Part shown: piece by piece, positions 16,651-26,155 of the stretch
How positions within the stretch are numbered: position 1 is the first letter of the stretch
Layout of the letters: each line of letters opens with the position of its first letter
NCBI GenBank assembly: GCA_020638695.1
Contig: JACKIB010000005.1
Coordinates: 1-64,000 of the forward strand
Source: Planctomycetota bacterium
GTDB taxonomy: Bacteria > Planctomycetota > UBA1135 > UBA2386
DNA: 64,000 nucleotides
Direction: 5' to 3'
The notes under the pieces: generated by a model
The model's input: the letters and a program-made list of their open reading frames with translations, nothing else
Databases searched by the model: none
Told to the model about the DNA's origin: nothing
Position numbers and translations under genes: made by a program

Positions 16651-19254
16651 TCAGCGCAGGACTTCATGGACCGCGACGTTGGACAGTCGCGCCGGGCCGT
16701 TGCCGTTCGCCGGGGCGACCAGTGCCTGCATCGCCACGGTCATCCCGGCGAGGGCGGGGTCGTTCGGTGTCGTGACCTCGAGCACCGCCGGCGTGTCGGC
16801 ATCGGGCACCGTCCACACCGGCAGCAGCACGTGCAGCGCGGGATCGAGGCCGAAGTGGCCGAGCCCCGGCAATTGGATCCAACTGTTGGCCAGGGCCGGG
16901 GCGATGGCCGGGAGCGCATAGCTGTGCACGCCGCTGCGCAGCTGGACGCGGAATGCCTGACCGAGGCGCGGCAGCGCGGTGATCGACAGGCTGCGGCGCA
17001 GGTTGTGGAACACCCGCACCGTCACGATCGCGTACGGCTGGCGTGAGGAATCCGCCGGGCCGAGGCCGTAGAGGACGAGATCCAGGTCTTGGTCGCGATC
17101 GAGGTCCACCGCGAGCGCGCCGAACCCCTCGACCCCGGTGCCGATGCCCAAGGACTGGGCGCCGATGCGGAACCCACGCAGCAAGTCATCGGGTCGCCCG
17201 TCTTCGTCGAAATCGCGGCTGAGCAGCCGCCCGCTGGCCGCAGTGCGCGCGGTGAAGCGGCCGGTGCCGTCATTGAGTAGATCGACGCCGTCGAGGGTGA
17301 TGTCGAGGTCACCATCGCCGTCGAGGTCGACCACGTCGAGTTCCTTGGCGGTGGTCAGCGCGGGGAGGCGCGCGGCGGTCTCGTCGGTGAAGCGACCCAT
17401 GCCGTCGTTGCGCAGCAAGCGCAGCGCCATCCCGGCCGGCGGTGCGCTGAATCGACCGTTCTGCACCAGCAGGTCGAGATCACCGTCGCCGTCGAGGTCG
17501 GCCAGCCGGATCGCGGTGGTGTCGTCCGCCCCGCTCGGCATGAAAGCCGTGGCGTCGGAGAACTTCCCTCGTCCATCGTTCAGGAACAGCCGGTTCTGCG
17601 CGCCGATGCTCGAACCGTACTGGGTCGGGTGCTGCTCACCAGTGACGAAATCGAGATCGCCGTCGCCGTCCACGTCGCCCACCGCGATACAAGCACCGGC
17701 GCCGAACGCCGTCGCCGGCAGGGAGCTGGTCGTGACGTCGGAGAAGTTGCCCTTGCCGTCGTTCAGGAACAACCGATGTCGGGCGGCATTCGGTGGCCCG
17801 ACGGGGTCCCAGCCGCGCACCGTGAGCAAGTCGAGGTCGCCGTCGCCGTCGACGTCGGCGAACGCCGCGCCGCCGCAGATTCCGTTCCCCGGCACGGTCG
17901 GTCCTTGGACGAATCTGCCCTGGTGGTCCTGCAGCCAGATGCCTTCGCGCATCACTCGCGGATCGTAGTGTCCGTGCGGATGCAGATAGAGGTCTACGTC
18001 ACCGTCGCCGTCGACGTCGCCTGCGGCCACCGCGGCGATGCCCGCCTGAAGGAAGGGGAAGGCCGGTTGGTTGGCCCGCACCAGCTTCTGCCCACCAGCA
18101 TTGATGTAGACCCGCGGCGGAATCCCCACGGTGGTCGAGCTGTTGGCGCGCGACTCGAGACCGCCGGTGATCAGGTCCGGGTCGCCATCGCCGTCGAGAT
18201 CGGTCGCGTGCATGGTGACGAATGGGGTGTCCGGCGTGGCGCTGGTCAGCGAAGCGCTGTCGAACCAGGATGTGGTCGCATCGGTGAGCTGCCCGGCCGA
18301 CTTCTGTAGCAGCAAGATCGGACGGCCCACTGGGTCTGCCGCGAGTAGATCGAGTCGGCGGTCTCCATCGAAATCGGCCACCGACACTGCACCGCCGAAC
18401 GCACCGGTGGCGAGCAGCGTGAAGCCGAGGCCGGTCTTGTCGTTGCGGTAGATTGCGCTGCTGCTCACCAGGTCGACAGCCCCGTCGCCGTCGAAGTCAC
18501 CGGTGCCAACGATCGGGCTCGGTCCGCTCCATGGGGTGGTCCGCGCCAGGGAGCCCTTGCCGTCGTTGCGGAACAGCTGCCCAATGCCGTTTATCGTCAC
18601 GACGATGTCGAGGTCGCCGTCGCCGTCGAGATCGACCAGCGCACCGAAGGTGGCCGTCCCGGTGCCCAACCCAGTGACCCGCGTCGCGGTCTGGTCGGTG
18701 AAGCTGCCGGATCCGTCGTTGATCCACACGCTCAGCGGCGAAGTCGCGCGGTCGTGCACCAACAACAGGTCCGGGTCGCCGTCGCGGTCGAGATCGCCAG
18801 CGACGATCGCCAGCGGTTGTCCGAGGATTGCCGGCACGGCGGACGGTACTTCGGTGAACCCTGCCTTGCCGTCGTTGCGCAGCAAGGCGTAGCGCCCGGG
18901 GTTGGTGTAGTAGCCGTTGCTGCCCGCACCGACCACGATGTCCAGGTCGCCGTCGCGGTCCACGTCGACCAGCAGCACGCGGCGAGCGATCGCGCGGGAG
19001 ACCAGTCGTGGCGCGGAGAACACGCCCGCTCGATCCCCGAGCGCCGCGAACACGCCCTCTTCGCAACCCAATACCAGGTCGAGGTTGCGGTCGCCGTCGA
19101 GGTCACCGGTCGCGAGACCGCAAGCCCGCAGTGGCTGACCGTTCACGTCCGGATCGAGATGCGCACCGCTGTTCGCAGCGAAGCGCACTTGTGCCGGCGC
19201 GGCCAAGGCGATCCAGAGAGGGGCGGAGAGCAGCAGCGCGAGGGGTGAGTGCAT
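16651..19254 (-). CDS. Large exported FG-GAP/VCBS repeat protein
   Basis: From ATG 19254 the protein is 867 aa, with a Sec signal peptide (MHSPLALLLSAPLWIALAAP). It then has at least 12 FG-GAP/VCBS-type repeats, seen as recurring DLDGDGDLD-type calcium-binding loops each followed by LFLNDG or LLRNDG. Such repeats fold as integrin-like beta-propeller blades. The last 130 residues lack repeats and contain a beta-rich domain (SITALPRLGQAFRVQLRSG). It is probably secreted or cell-surface; its ligand is unknown. It is convergent with the ECF sigma gene. Confidence 0.88.
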   Translation of the reverse strand: MHSPLALLLSAPLWIALAAPAQVRFAANSGAHLDPDVNGQPLRACGLATGDLDGDRNLDLVLGCEEGVFAALGDRAGVFSAPRLVSRAIARRVLLVDVDRDGDLDIVVGAGSNGYYTNPGRYALLRNDGKAGFTEVPSAVPAILGQPLAIVAGDLDRDGDPDLLLVHDRATSPLSVWINDGSGSFTDQTATRVTGLGTGTATFGALVDLDGDGDLDIVVTINGIGQLFRNDGKGSLARTTPWSGPSPIVGTGDFDGDGAVDLVSSSAIYRNDKTGLGFTLLATGAFGGAVSVADFDGDRRLDLLAADPVGRPILLLQKSAGQLTDATTSWFDSASLTSATPDTPFVTMHATDLDGDGDPDLITGGLESRANSSTTVGIPPRVYINAGGQKLVRANQPAFPFLQAGIAAVAAGDVDGDGDVDLYLHPHGHYDPRVMREGIWLQDHQGRFVQGPTVPGNGICGGAAFADVDGDGDLDLLTVRGWDPVGPPNAARHRLFLNDGKGNFSDVTTSSLPATAFGAGACIAVGDVDGDGDLDFVTGEQHPTQYGSSIGAQNRLFLNDGRGKFSDATAFMPSGADDTTAIRLADLDGDGDLDLLVQNGRFSAPPAGMALRLLRNDGMGRFTDETAARLPALTTAKELDVVDLDGDGDLDITLDGVDLLNDGTGRFTARTAASGRLLSRDFDEDGRPDDLLRGFRIGAQSLGIGTGVEGFGALAVDLDRDQDLDLVLYGLGPADSSRQPYAIVTVRVFHNLRRSLSITALPRLGQAFRVQLRSGVHSYALPAIAPALANSWIQLPGLGHFGLDPALHVLLPVWTVPDADTPAVLEVTTPNDPALAGMTVAMQALVAPANGNGPARLSNVAVHEVLR

Positions 19255-19495
19255 CTTTCGGAATGGGATGGGTCTCGGGGGTGAGGGTTCACCGCCCGGA
19301 CTGCGACCTGGCGAAACCAGTTTCCCATAAAAGCCCCACGGGGATGGACCGAGTGCTCCGCTGTGCGCCTCCGATCGGAAGCCGCGCCCAGCCCGGTGTG
19401 TGCCCCATGGCGTGGGGTGCACGCCGACGCAGTGTGCTCGCCAAGTGGCGCGATCTCTGCTATCCTGGGGGATCCCCCTTCGAGGACCTATCCGC

Positions 19496-19846
19496 ATGCT
19501 GAACGGCGCCCACGTCATCCTCTACTCCCGCGACTCCGAGGCCGATCGCGTGTTCCTGCGTGACGTCCTGAAGCTGCCGTTCGTGGATGTGGGGGATGGT
19601 TGGTTGGTGTTCGGCTTGCCGCCCGCCGAGGTCGCGGTCCATCCTGCGGAAACCGGCGGAACCCAAGAGTTGTTCTTGATGTGCGACGACGTCGACGTGC
19701 TGATCGCGCACATGGCCGAACGCGGGATCTCGTGCACTCCGGTGGAGGAGCTCGGTTGGGGGCGGTTGACGCGGGTGACCCTGCCGGGGGGTGGGGAACT
19801 CGGGGTGTACCAGCCGAAGCACGCCCGCCCGCCGACTGACGGGTGA
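19496..19846 (+). CDS. VOC/glyoxalase-fold protein
   Basis: This 116-aa protein has the beta-alpha-beta-beta-beta pattern of the vicinal-oxygen-chelate fold: AHVILYSRDSEADRVFLRDV, then LVFGLPPAEVAVHP, LFLMCDDVDVLIAHMAERG and LPGGGELGVYQPKH. Glu and His residues (for example His61-region AVHPAE and the final GVYQPKH) could bind a metal, but no specific substrate can be assigned. A TATCCT hexamer at 19461-19466 could be its -10. The 12-base palindrome GGGGGATCCCCC follows directly at about 19467-19478. Confidence 0.75.
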   Translation: MLNGAHVILYSRDSEADRVFLRDVLKLPFVDVGDGWLVFGLPPAEVAVHPAETGGTQELFLMCDDVDVLIAHMAERGISCTPVEELGWGRLTRVTLPGGGELGVYQPKHARPPTDG

Positions 19847-20204
19847 TCCCGCGCGACGTGAGGAGGCCGATGACGACCTTGCGCGACGGCGGCGGCAGCC
19901 CGCTGGGGACCGACTGACGACAGGTTTCGGTCTCTTTCCGGCGCGAATCACCCCTGGCCCGGGGGTTGGCGCCAGGCTCGGCCCTTCCGATGGCAGTGGC
20001 GCGGTCGCCTGCGCGAAATAATCCGGGGAAGGCGGCACCGCTCGGCTGCCCCGCGCCCGCGAGGGGGGGCACCGCCGACGCCGGTTGCGCGATGCGTGTG
20101 GTGCTTCGATGATGTCGAGTCCGATCGGTCCATGTGCTTCCCCGTCCAACCACCGGTACGATTCCGCCCTCCCAGCGCGGGGTTCGAACCCTCGGGGTGA
20201 CGTC
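19847..20204. other. 358-base region upstream of second ECF sigma gene
   Basis: No gene is supported. It holds a -10-like TACGAT at 20157-20162, about 42 bases before the GTG chosen for the sigma factor. The rest is GC-rich sequence in which I see no element. Confidence 0.4.
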
Positions 20205-20858
20205 GTGGACCTCGAACGCGAGCTGTCATCGGTGCGCGCAGGCGATCCCGCCGCTCGGGCCGCGATGTTCGCCCGGGTCTATCCACCGGTGCGCGAGTTG
20301 GTGCACGGCCAATTGCAGCACGACTTCCGCAAGCACCATCGGTGGATCCTGCCGTTGTTCTCCACTGGCGACATCGTGCAGGAGGTGTTCCTCGGGGTGC
20401 TCGACCAAGGGGGGCTCGACGGCTTCCGCGGGGCGAACGAGGCGGAGCTGATCCAGTACCTCGGGGCGGTCGTCCGCCACCGACTGGTCGACGCGATGCG
20501 CTACCACGAGGCCTCGCGTCGCGACGCCCGGCGGCGCGCCGAGTCAGGCGACGATGAGCGCACTGCGGCCGTCGCGGCGGCACCCGCCGCGGATCCTACG
20601 CCGTCGCTGGCTGCCGAACTGGGGGAGCAACTGGCGGCGTACCGCGCCGTGTTGGACAGAATGCCGGACAAGGCGCGGCAGATCCTCACGCTGCGACTCG
20701 AGGGCGAGGAGTCGTTTGCCCACATCGCCGAGCTGTGCGGATTGCCGACCGCCGATGCGGCCCGGCAGGCGTTCCGCAGCGCCAAGGCCCGGCTGCTGGT
20801 GCGCCTGCAGGCACGCGGTGTGCATGCAGAGCAGCCGCGGGCGGAGGACGGATCGTGA
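20205..20858 (+). CDS. ECF-type RNA polymerase sigma factor (second)
   Basis: The product is 217 aa from GTG 20205 (MDLERELSSVRAGDPAARAA). Upstream in-frame ATGs exist but the preceding residues look non-coding. Region 2 is VRELVHGQLQHDFRKHHRWI with FSTGDIVQEVFLGVLDQGG, and it ends RLVDAMRYHEASRRDARRR. Region 4 is YRAVLDRMPDKARQILTLRL with helix-turn-helix FAHIAELCGLPTADAARQAF. The stop is 46 bases before the ATG of a membrane kinase with TPR region, so the two form a sigma/kinase pair. Function of the regulon is unknown. Confidence 0.9.
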   Translation: MDLERELSSVRAGDPAARAAMFARVYPPVRELVHGQLQHDFRKHHRWILPLFSTGDIVQEVFLGVLDQGGLDGFRGANEAELIQYLGAVVRHRLVDAMRYHEASRRDARRRAESGDDERTAAVAAAPAADPTPSLAAELGEQLAAYRAVLDRMPDKARQILTLRLEGEESFAHIAELCGLPTADAARQAFRSAKARLLVRLQARGVHAEQPRAEDGS

Positions 20859-20904
20859 CGCCGTACACGACGCAGCGCGCGGATCCAAGGCGAGGAGCGA
20901 GGCG

Positions 20905-23487
20905 ATGAGCGGCGGATCCGAAGCCGAACGATTGTCGGTGCCTGACGAGGAGCGCCGGGTGGCGCTGGTCGAGGCGGCGCTGGCGGAACGCGAAGCCGGG
21001 CGCGAGCCGGACCTGGAAGCGATCTGCGCCGGGTGCCCCGAGCTGATTCCACTGGTGGCGCAGGCGCTGGGGCTCGATGCCGCGCTGCCTGGCACCGCGG
21101 CCGACGCGACCGCACCGCGATCGGCGCACGCGGGGCTCGAGGGTCGAATCTTGCTGGGGCGCTACCGACTCGGCGCGTGCATCGGACTCGGGGCGATGGG
21201 TGCGGTCTACGAGGCACACGATGCTCGCCTGGGGCGCACCGTCGCCGTCAAGGTGATGCACCCCGGGCTCGGTCCCGATGCGACGCGCCGGGCGCGTTTC
21301 GCGCGCGAGGCGCGCGTGTTGGCCGCGCTCCGATCGCCAGCCATCGTGCCGGTGCACGACCAGGGTGAGACCGAGGACGGCCTCTACTTCCTGGTGATGG
21401 ACCGGCTGGAGGGGATCTCGCTCGCCGGCGTGCTGCAGTACTGCACCGAGCACGGCATCGCGTTGCGCGCCACGGGCGTCGGCCCGGCACTCGGTGTCGC
21501 GATGGGGGAGCATTCGTTGCTGCGGCAACTGGTCGCCTGGGTGGTGCAGCTCGCGGATGGGCTGCAGGCAGCCCACGACGCATCCGTACTGCACCGCGAC
21601 GTCAAACCGTCGAACGCGTTCGTCACCCGAGACGGTGGCGCGGTGCTGCTCGACTTCGGCATCGCGACGCGCGATGGGGAGGGTGCACTCACGCTGACCG
21701 CCACCGCGCTCGGCACGCCGTGGTACATGGCACCGGAGCAGGCGCGCCGCGACGGGCGCGCGGCGATCGGCCCGGCGGCCGACGTCTACGGACTCGGGGC
21801 GACCCTCTACCACCTGCTCACCCGCTGCCCGCCACACCAGGGCAGCATCGCCGAAGTCCTGACCCGGCTGCAGCTGGAAGATCCGGTTCGGCCGGCGGCG
21901 ATCGACCCGGCGATCCCGCGCGACCTCGAGGCAGTGGTCGAGCGTGCGTTGGCCAAGCAACCCGCGCGGCGTTACCCGACCATGCAGGCATTCGCCGATG
22001 ACCTGCGCGCCTTCCTCGACCACCGCCCGGTTGCGGCGCGACCGCTCGGCCGTTTCACGCGAACTTGGCGGAAGGTGCAGCGCCGTCCGGCGCGCTACCT
22101 GGCCCTCGGCGCAACGCTACTGGCGGTGTTGCTCGCGGTCGTGGTGGTGCCGCTGTACCGCCACCATGCGGCGGTGCGCCGCGCTGCCCGGAGCGTCGAG
22201 CTGATGGCCGGGTTGCCGGCGCTGCTGGTATTCGAGTCGTACCCGGAACGCCGCCTGGAGCAGGACCGGGAACTGGCTGCCGTGGCGCGGGAGCGGCTGG
22301 ATGAACTCCTGCGCTTGGCGCCGGACGACCTCGGTGCGCGGATGACGCGGGCGGCGCTGTGTCTCGATCGGGGCGAGGTCACCGCGTGCCGAGCGGACGT
22401 CGAGCAGATCGCGGCCCGGGTCGGGACTCCGTACGCCGCGGCCCTGGCCGCCGCGTACCGGCGACTCGATGCCAGTGCGCTCGGCGCCGCAGCGGTCGAC
22501 ACGCGCCGCCTGCCGGAGCCGCGTACCGACGACGACCGCTACCTGGCGCTGTTCCACGCCCTGCGCGGCGCCGACCTGCAGCACGACCCGAAGGCGCCGG
22601 CGTTGCTCGAAGGACTCGCTGCGAACTCGCTCGCGTCCCGCGAGCTGCGGCAGATCGGTTACCTGTTCTTGGCCGGTGAGAGCACGCGTGCCGACCAGCG
22701 GCGGCAGTTGTTCGCCAAGGCGCGCGACGAAGCGCTGCAACTCGAAGGCGTCTACCGGCGCCGCACTGCGCGGACCGCGCACGTCATCGGTTGTGCCCTC
22801 GCCGGCCTGCGCGAATACGCCGACGCCATCCCGGTGCTGCGTGCCTCCCTCGCGCTGTGTCCCGAACGCCACGGACCACTGCAGAACCTCGGGATCTGTC
22901 TGCGGCGGCTCGGTCGGCTCGACGAAGCGGAACAGTGCCTGCGGCGTGCCCACGCGTTGCGGCCCTGGCTGTGGAACACCTTGCAGACGTTTGCCCAGGT
23001 GCAGTGCGACCGCGGCGCGTTCGCCGCCGCCCGCGAAGCCGCGTCGGCGATGCCGGCGACCGGCAAGCTGGGCGAGGCGTGGAAGCGTCCGCTGCTGCTG
23101 GCGCGCATCGATCTGCAGGAGGCTTTCCGCTGCCGCGCCGAGCGAGCGGCAGCCGCCCGGCAGCTGGCCCGGACGGCGCAAGCCGGGTTCGCGCGCAGCC
23201 GCGCGGCCGGTGGCCCTTCGTCGATCGAGCCCGAGCAGGCGTTGGCCAGCGCGTTCGCACGGGACGACCTCGGCGAGCTCCTGCCGCGTTTCCTCGGCGC
23301 CTGGCGCCGCGACTGGACCAACCCGGTGCAGATCCTCAACTTCGAGGCCCTGCTGCCGGACAGCGGGCTCGACGCCGAGCAGGTGCTGTTTCTGCGCGTC
23401 TACCTGCTGCGGCTCGCCGGCGAGCTGTCGCCGCAGGATCCGATCCCGCCGGCCCGGCTCCGCGCGCTGCTCGAGCACGCCAAGTGA
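20905..23487 (+). CDS. Membrane Ser/Thr protein kinase with C-terminal TPR-type region
   Basis: The 860-aa product starts at ATG 20905, after GGAG at 20894-20897. A 75-residue N-terminal segment typical of planctomycete kinases (EERRVALVEAALAEREAGRE) precedes the kinase domain: GLGAMGAVYEA loop, AVKVMHP Lys, LHRDVKPSN, LLDFGIAT and WYMAPEQA, all canonical, so it should be active. One membrane span (YLALGATLLAVLLAVVVVPL, about residue 400) leads to a TPR/helical region (for example VLRASLALCPERHGPLQNLG). It follows the ECF sigma gene and precedes an exported protein gene by 22 bases; the three are probably co-transcribed. Confidence 0.92.
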   Translation: MSGGSEAERLSVPDEERRVALVEAALAEREAGREPDLEAICAGCPELIPLVAQALGLDAALPGTAADATAPRSAHAGLEGRILLGRYRLGACIGLGAMGAVYEAHDARLGRTVAVKVMHPGLGPDATRRARFAREARVLAALRSPAIVPVHDQGETEDGLYFLVMDRLEGISLAGVLQYCTEHGIALRATGVGPALGVAMGEHSLLRQLVAWVVQLADGLQAAHDASVLHRDVKPSNAFVTRDGGAVLLDFGIATRDGEGALTLTATALGTPWYMAPEQARRDGRAAIGPAADVYGLGATLYHLLTRCPPHQGSIAEVLTRLQLEDPVRPAAIDPAIPRDLEAVVERALAKQPARRYPTMQAFADDLRAFLDHRPVAARPLGRFTRTWRKVQRRPARYLALGATLLAVLLAVVVVPLYRHHAAVRRAARSVELMAGLPALLVFESYPERRLEQDRELAAVARERLDELLRLAPDDLGARMTRAALCLDRGEVTACRADVEQIAARVGTPYAAALAAAYRRLDASALGAAAVDTRRLPEPRTDDDRYLALFHALRGADLQHDPKAPALLEGLAANSLASRELRQIGYLFLAGESTRADQRRQLFAKARDEALQLEGVYRRRTARTAHVIGCALAGLREYADAIPVLRASLALCPERHGPLQNLGICLRRLGRLDEAEQCLRRAHALRPWLWNTLQTFAQVQCDRGAFAAAREAASAMPATGKLGEAWKRPLLLARIDLQEAFRCRAERAAAARQLARTAQAGFARSRAAGGPSSIEPEQALASAFARDDLGELLPRFLGAWRRDWTNPVQILNFEALLPDSGLDAEQVLFLRVYLLRLAGELSPQDPIPPARLRALLEHAK

Positions 23488-23509
23488 CCAACCCCGGAGG
23501 AATCCGCCG

Positions 23510-24943
23510 ATGCTCCACACCACCGTCCTTCTCCTGACCCTTCTGCCGCCCCAGGGGAACGAGTCGCAGGGCCCGCTGGTCGGTTTCCCGCACGCGATCT
23601 CGGTCAGCGCGGGCACGCTCGGGGGCACCGCCCCGCTCGGTGTCTCGACGCTCTACTTCAAGATCCCGGGCGTGACCACGGCGCCGCCGCTCGAGCTCGC
23701 TCCGCTGCCGAAGACCCCCGACTTCCGCCGCTCGGCGATGTTCCCCGCCGCACCCGCGTTCGATATCCACGCGATGTCGCTCGGGCTCGATTGGTTCCTG
23801 GCCGACGCGATGGGGCGGGCGGTCGTCCCGTCGGGTGGTTGGGGGATGATCTCGTTCTCGGTGACCAAGGGTACGGTAGGGGTCGCGGGCAGCGTGATCC
23901 ACAGCGAGGTGCTGGGCGATGGAGCCGCGGCCGACTTGTTCACGTGGCTGATCCCGGGCAGCGCTGCGCCAGCGAGCTGGGTGGGTGAGGTGCAGCGCGG
24001 GCAGAACGGTGAGGAAGTCGGGTTGAGCGGACTCAGCCCAGACCTCGACGGCCACGACATCTTCCCCGCCGGTTACCTGTTGTCACCGGCGATCGCCGCG
24101 ATGCTCCCTGCCCGGCCGTCGTTCTACTTCTGCGTGGCGAAGGCGACGCTCGACGCGGTCCCCGCGGCGTGGTGGGGTGGCGCGGCCAACAAGAGCGCGG
24201 CCACCGTGCTGCGCATCAAGTGGGATGACGTGACGCGCACCTGGTCGACGCCGGAGGTGGCCCTGAAGTGGAGCGACTTCGTCGGCATGACGCAGGACGA
24301 AGCGATCGACGCGCTCGCCTACGACGAGCTGCGCGGCAGCGTCACCTTCAGTACGACCTCGGCGGCGCGCGATCCGCTGCTGGTCGGGATCCCGATCGGC
24401 GGTGGCAAGCTCAAGGTGCTGACCTACACCGACATGGGCGGAACCCCTGTGTCCAAGCGGCTGGGTCTGCTGCAGACCGACGACATCGATGCCCTGTGCA
24501 CCACCGATCCGGGTATGGGGCATACCGCGCAGATCCGCCAGCACCTGCAGGCGCGGCTCGGGCACCCCGAACCGCAGCGCCTGCTGCCGCAGCTGCCCGG
24601 GCGCACCTCGGTGGCGGCATTCCGCGGCTTCGACAGCGCGATCAACCAGGATTCCTTCGACTGCTGGTTGATCGGATGGCCGCGCCCCAAGCAGCCGGCG
24701 CAGAGCATCGGAGTGGTGGGGATCACGTTCCCGTCCGCGCCGGCGATTCCGCTGTTCCCGCTGCAGAGCTTCGTCCGCACCCCGCAGCCGGGACAGTTGC
24801 CGGGTGGGCCGCTGGGTTTCCGGCTGCAGGTGCCGAGCGCCTATGTGTTGTTGGGCATTCCGGTGCAGTTCCACTGGATCACCGCCGAGCAGCAGAACCC
24901 GGGAGTGGTCGACGTACCACACCCGGTGACGATCCGTTCGTGA
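23510..24943 (+). CDS. Exported protein of unknown function
   Basis: The 477-aa product starts at ATG 23510, with a strong GGAGG 9 bases upstream and only 22 bases after the kinase gene. A short signal-like N-terminus (MLHTTVLLLTLLPPQG) precedes a beta-rich sequence with many Gly, Pro and Trp. I recognise no catalytic motif or named family. The C-terminal section (PSAYVLLGIPVQFHWITAEQ) resembles the terminal domains of other planctomycete exported proteins only in general style. Position suggests it is a target or effector of the sigma/kinase module; this is inference. Confidence 0.7.
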   Translation: MLHTTVLLLTLLPPQGNESQGPLVGFPHAISVSAGTLGGTAPLGVSTLYFKIPGVTTAPPLELAPLPKTPDFRRSAMFPAAPAFDIHAMSLGLDWFLADAMGRAVVPSGGWGMISFSVTKGTVGVAGSVIHSEVLGDGAAADLFTWLIPGSAAPASWVGEVQRGQNGEEVGLSGLSPDLDGHDIFPAGYLLSPAIAAMLPARPSFYFCVAKATLDAVPAAWWGGAANKSAATVLRIKWDDVTRTWSTPEVALKWSDFVGMTQDEAIDALAYDELRGSVTFSTTSAARDPLLVGIPIGGGKLKVLTYTDMGGTPVSKRLGLLQTDDIDALCTTDPGMGHTAQIRQHLQARLGHPEPQRLLPQLPGRTSVAAFRGFDSAINQDSFDCWLIGWPRPKQPAQSIGVVGITFPSAPAIPLFPLQSFVRTPQPGQLPGGPLGFRLQVPSAYVLLGIPVQFHWITAEQQNPGVVDVPHPVTIRS

Positions 24944-25092
24944 CGGGGTGCGCCGATCGCGGCCGAGACCGCACCCGACGACTCGGGTGAGCGCGCCGGC
25001 GCGCGCCGCCATGCGGCCTCGGCGCAATGCTTGTTGGAGCTGTCGGGGTTTCTGCCCCGCTGCGTGGTGGCACGATCCGCGGTCCTTGCCGC

Positions 25093-26112
25093 TCAGTGCG
25101 GCAGGTTCGTACCGTCCCGTTGGCGTTGCTTCGCTTCGTCGATCAACGCGCCATTCTTGGCGAAGTCGAGGTCGTCCTCGCCGGTCCAGCGGCCCGGCGG
25201 GTAGCACGACCGGCGGTACACCGGGTATGCCTCGGTGCGCAGGTGCGCCAACATGTGGTGCCCCGACCGAACTTCACGCTCGTGACGTAGTGCGGCGATG
25301 TCGATCGGCGCGACCACGATCTTGTCACCCGGGCCAGGATCCGCTTGCGCCAGTATGCGCCCGTCGAAGTCGACCACCATGCTGCCGCCGGGCCAGGAGA
25401 ACGGCGGGTAGTTGTGTTGGCTCGCGGCTTGGTTCGACGCCACGACGAATGCAGTGTTCTCCAGCGCCCTGCAGCGATTGACCACCGTCCACCAGTCCAT
25501 CGGTGCCGTGGCGCCCCAGGGATCCATGTAGGCCGACACGCGGATCAACACTTCGGCGCCATTCGCCGTCAGTTGACGCAGTGCTTCGGGGAACAGCCAG
25601 TCGTAGCAGATCGCCGCGCCGAGGTTGCCGATCGGTGTGCGCGCCACCGGGAACATCTCGTCGCGGTAGCCCTCGAGGTCGTGTGGGCTCACGTGTGCCT
25701 CGAACGGGATCCACGGGTTGACCTTGCGGTACTTCAGCAGGATGCCGTCCGGCCCGATCAAGCAGGTGCTGTTGAACACCTTGCCCGGCCACGCGGGGTC
25801 CTCTTCGAGAAATGTCCCGGTCTGAATGTAGACGTCGAGCTCCGCAGCCTTGGCGGCGTAGCGCTCGGTGTGCTCGTTGGGGATCGGCACGGTGAGGTGG
25901 CGGCGCAGCTCGGCCGCGCTGGCGTAGACGGGTGCGGCATGGGCGAACTCGGGGAACACCAACAGCTTCACCGGCAGGAACGGCGAGTAGCCCTCGACTG
26001 CCTGTTGGGTCATCGCCAGCATCCGGGTGACCTTCTTGCCGATCTCGGCCCGCGTCTGCGGATTCGGTAGGTCCACCTGACACGCCGCGGCGCTGTAGCG
26101 CAGGGTATCCAT
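25093..26112 (-). CDS. Nitrilase-superfamily carbon-nitrogen hydrolase
   Basis: The 339-aa protein hydrolyses a non-peptide C-N bond using a Glu-Lys-Cys triad: Glu55 in VFPEFAHA, Lys130 in KYRKVNPW and Cys169 in AAICYDWLFPEALR. The extra insert (FEAHVSPHD) and the conserved YMDPWGATAPMDWW region place it nearer to aliphatic amidase or formamidase-like branches than to omega-amidases, but the substrate cannot be assigned. The C-terminal tail (DLDFAKNGALIDEAKQ) is hydrophilic. ATG 26112 is 6 bases after a minus-strand TACCAT hexamer, and the gene is divergent from a TPR lipoprotein gene. Confidence 0.88.
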   Translation of the reverse strand: MDTLRYSAAACQVDLPNPQTRAEIGKKVTRMLAMTQQAVEGYSPFLPVKLLVFPEFAHAAPVYASAAELRRHLTVPIPNEHTERYAAKAAELDVYIQTGTFLEEDPAWPGKVFNSTCLIGPDGILLKYRKVNPWIPFEAHVSPHDLEGYRDEMFPVARTPIGNLGAAICYDWLFPEALRQLTANGAEVLIRVSAYMDPWGATAPMDWWTVVNRCRALENTAFVVASNQAASQHNYPPFSWPGGSMVVDFDGRILAQADPGPGDKIVVAPIDIAALRHEREVRSGHHMLAHLRTEAYPVYRRSCYPPGRWTGEDDLDFAKNGALIDEAKQRQRDGTNLPH

Positions 26113-26118
26113 GGCGGC

Positions 26119-26148
26119 ATGGTAGCCCGAACCGCTACGCACTACAGT
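26119..26148. promoter_or_regulatory. Divergent promoter pair, both predicted leaderless
   Basis: In the 43-base gap between two divergent genes, minus-strand TACCAT (26124-26119) ends 6 bases before the hydrolase ATG. Plus-strand TACAGT (26143-26148) ends 7 bases before the lipoprotein ATG. Both genes lack a Shine-Dalgarno sequence. Confidence 0.5.
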
Positions 26149-26155
26149 TCAGCCG

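Noticed and set aside
16651..19254. Many near-identical GTCGAGGTCGCCGTCGCC stretches as a possible DNA repeat or CRISPR
   Set aside because: They are codons for DLDGDGDLD calcium loops at irregular spacing inside a coding sequence.
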